The notes under the pieces were generated by a model. The model was not told the origin of the DNA. It saw only the letters and a program-made list of their open reading frames with translations, and did no database searches. From assembly GCA_030527765.1 (NCBI GenBank), contig JAUNAE010000073.1:1-12345 (forward strand): a stretch of DNA of 12,345 nt, given 5' to 3'. Made by a program: the position numbers and the translations under genes. This document shows positions 11,684 to 12,345 of this stretch, piece after piece; positions within the stretch are counted from its first letter, which is position 1, and each line of letters starts with the position of its first letter. This DNA comes from Eubacteriales bacterium (lineage in GTDB: Bacteria; Bacillota_A; Clostridia; Lachnospirales; Lachnospiraceae).

Positions 11684-12082
11684 GAAAGCACTAAATGTAG
11701 GACGCGATTCGGATCCGTCTTCAGACGTTAAATATGTTATAAATACTTTGTTTTCACCATTGCAATACTCATATGTTGGATACGCGTCACTGAAGTTATA
11801 CGAAATATCATATACTGAAGCGGCAATCATTCTGTCCACGTAGTTGAGGAAATATGCTTTATTCTCCTCGCTGAAATCCATGTAACCGTAACAGCTATAT
11901 GCTTCTGCCCCATCACTTTCGCTTGGTTCAAATGAGATTTTATCATTGATTTTGATAACAGCTCCGACCCAGTAATCTTTTGTGATTTGATTATGACTAA
12001 TTTTTTCACCTGGGTAGAGTCGATTGTATTCGCGAAATAAATGATTTGCAATAATTTTTTTTGTGATTTCATTATAGGTCAT
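11663..12082 (-). CDS. Unknown protein, 139 aa
   Basis: The product is not recognised: an N-terminal helical stretch (NEITKKIIANHLFREYNRLYPGE), then a strand-rich middle (DYWVGAVIKINDKISFEPSES, AYSCYGYMDFSEENKAYFLNYVDRMIAASVYDISY) and an aromatic C-terminal part. The start has no convincing ribosome site; it overlaps the end of the broken upstream gene by 11 bases, so it may depend on coupling or its 5' end may have been altered. Base composition is AT-richer than the left-hand genes. Confidence 0.55.
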   Translation of the reverse strand: MTYNEITKKIIANHLFREYNRLYPGEKISHNQITKDYWVGAVIKINDKISFEPSESDGAEAYSCYGYMDFSEENKAYFLNYVDRMIAASVYDISYNFSDAYPTYEYCNGENKVFITYLTSEDGSESRPTFSAFLCKQTY

Positions 12083-12345
12083 ACCAATATAGATCTTTTT
12101 TTTTGTTTTTGTCTTCGTAATGGTTCATAACCTTTTTGGTTTCATCGTCCCAACGAACAATGAGTGGCTGACCTGTCCAGCCGACACCGGACCAGGAACC
12201 GAGAGAGCTTGTCTGGTTTGTCCAGATAATTTCGTACTTTTCTTCTTTAACGGAAGCATTGCCGTAGGCAGCATCGTTACGGTAGTTGTTTCCGCGGAAT
12301 GTGGTTATACCCTCGTGAACGGTGTAGTCTTTTGGAAGACCAAAG
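12072..12345 (-). pseudogene. Beta-propeller-like (PQQ-like) secreted protein, fragment with early stop
   Basis: The minus strand from the window edge reads, without a start, text including EGITTFRGNNYRNDAAYG, EEKYEIIWTNQTSSLGSW, GVGWTGQPLIVRWDDETKK and VMNHYEDKNKKKDLYWYDL, then a stop at 12072-12074 (90 residues visible). The TFRGNN...YG and GWTGQPLIV segments match, from memory, the beginning of PQQ-like beta-propeller lipoproteins common in Lachnospiraceae, which are several hundred residues long. Just after a run of nine A (NKKKD) the expected text diverges and stops, pointing to a frameshift or deletion there. The N-terminus lies outside the window. Confidence 0.5.

Overview
Organism and setting. 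This looks like chromosomal or integrated accessory DNA of a low-to-mid-GC Clostridia member, most likely Lachnospiraceae. The indications are strong AGGAGG-type ribosome sites, an Rpn-type nuclease with a Glu-Gly-Arg tail, an IS21-type IstA, an IS200/IS605 TnpB element and, at the right edge, a fragment resembling a beta-propeller protein common in that family. No rRNA, tRNA or CRISPR array was seen. Taxonomy is inferred from protein style, not from a marker gene.

Left part (1-5600): a plus-strand array of cassettes. Four short transcription units follow one another: (A) two unknown proteins; (B) an unknown acidic protein plus a protein whose C-terminus matches the type V anti-CRISPR family AcrVA2; (C) an Rpn-family PD-(D/E)XK nuclease with a well-placed internal start that could encode an intragenic antitoxin; (D) three overlapping small unknown genes. 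Units A/B, B/C and C/D are separated by near copies of one ~120-bp block: a GC-rich terminator, a conserved inverted repeat (AACAT-N8-ATGTT), a promoter-like segment and a conserved GAAA(A)GGAGG tract lying 50-105 bases before the real start codon. Unit D ends in a terminator without the block. Repeated control blocks around unrelated cargo, including an anti-CRISPR-like gene and a nuclease, suggest an exchangeable counter-defence/defence cassette array. This is the main discovery candidate.

Middle (5600-8740): a serine recombinase with its own palindromic promoter, a large palindrome, a small unknown gene, then a decayed gene cut by a partial IS21-type element (istA without istB). After it comes about 470 bp without genes that holds hairpins and three 22-bp-spaced repeats.

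Right part (8740-12345): a Cys-rich small minus-strand protein; an IS200/IS605 element with an intact tnpB, an internally deleted tnpA and a probable omega-RNA right end, inserted into a gene whose tail remains; then a run of four more right-end-like hairpins, all in the same orientation. One of these carries a full omega-RNA-like scaffold without a tnpB. A small XRE regulator with an overlapping short upstream ORF sits among them. The window ends with an unknown 139-residue minus-strand gene and a broken beta-propeller-like gene.

How it fits together: units A-D look like independently expressed accessory cargo under a common control signal. The recombinase, IS21 and IS605 elements are the mobile, decaying flank typical of an accessory region. 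No XRE/Aca-type regulator lies inside the cassette array. The only HTH regulator (11146-11388) is about 5.6 kb away, and nothing in the sequence links it to the repeated operator-like sites.
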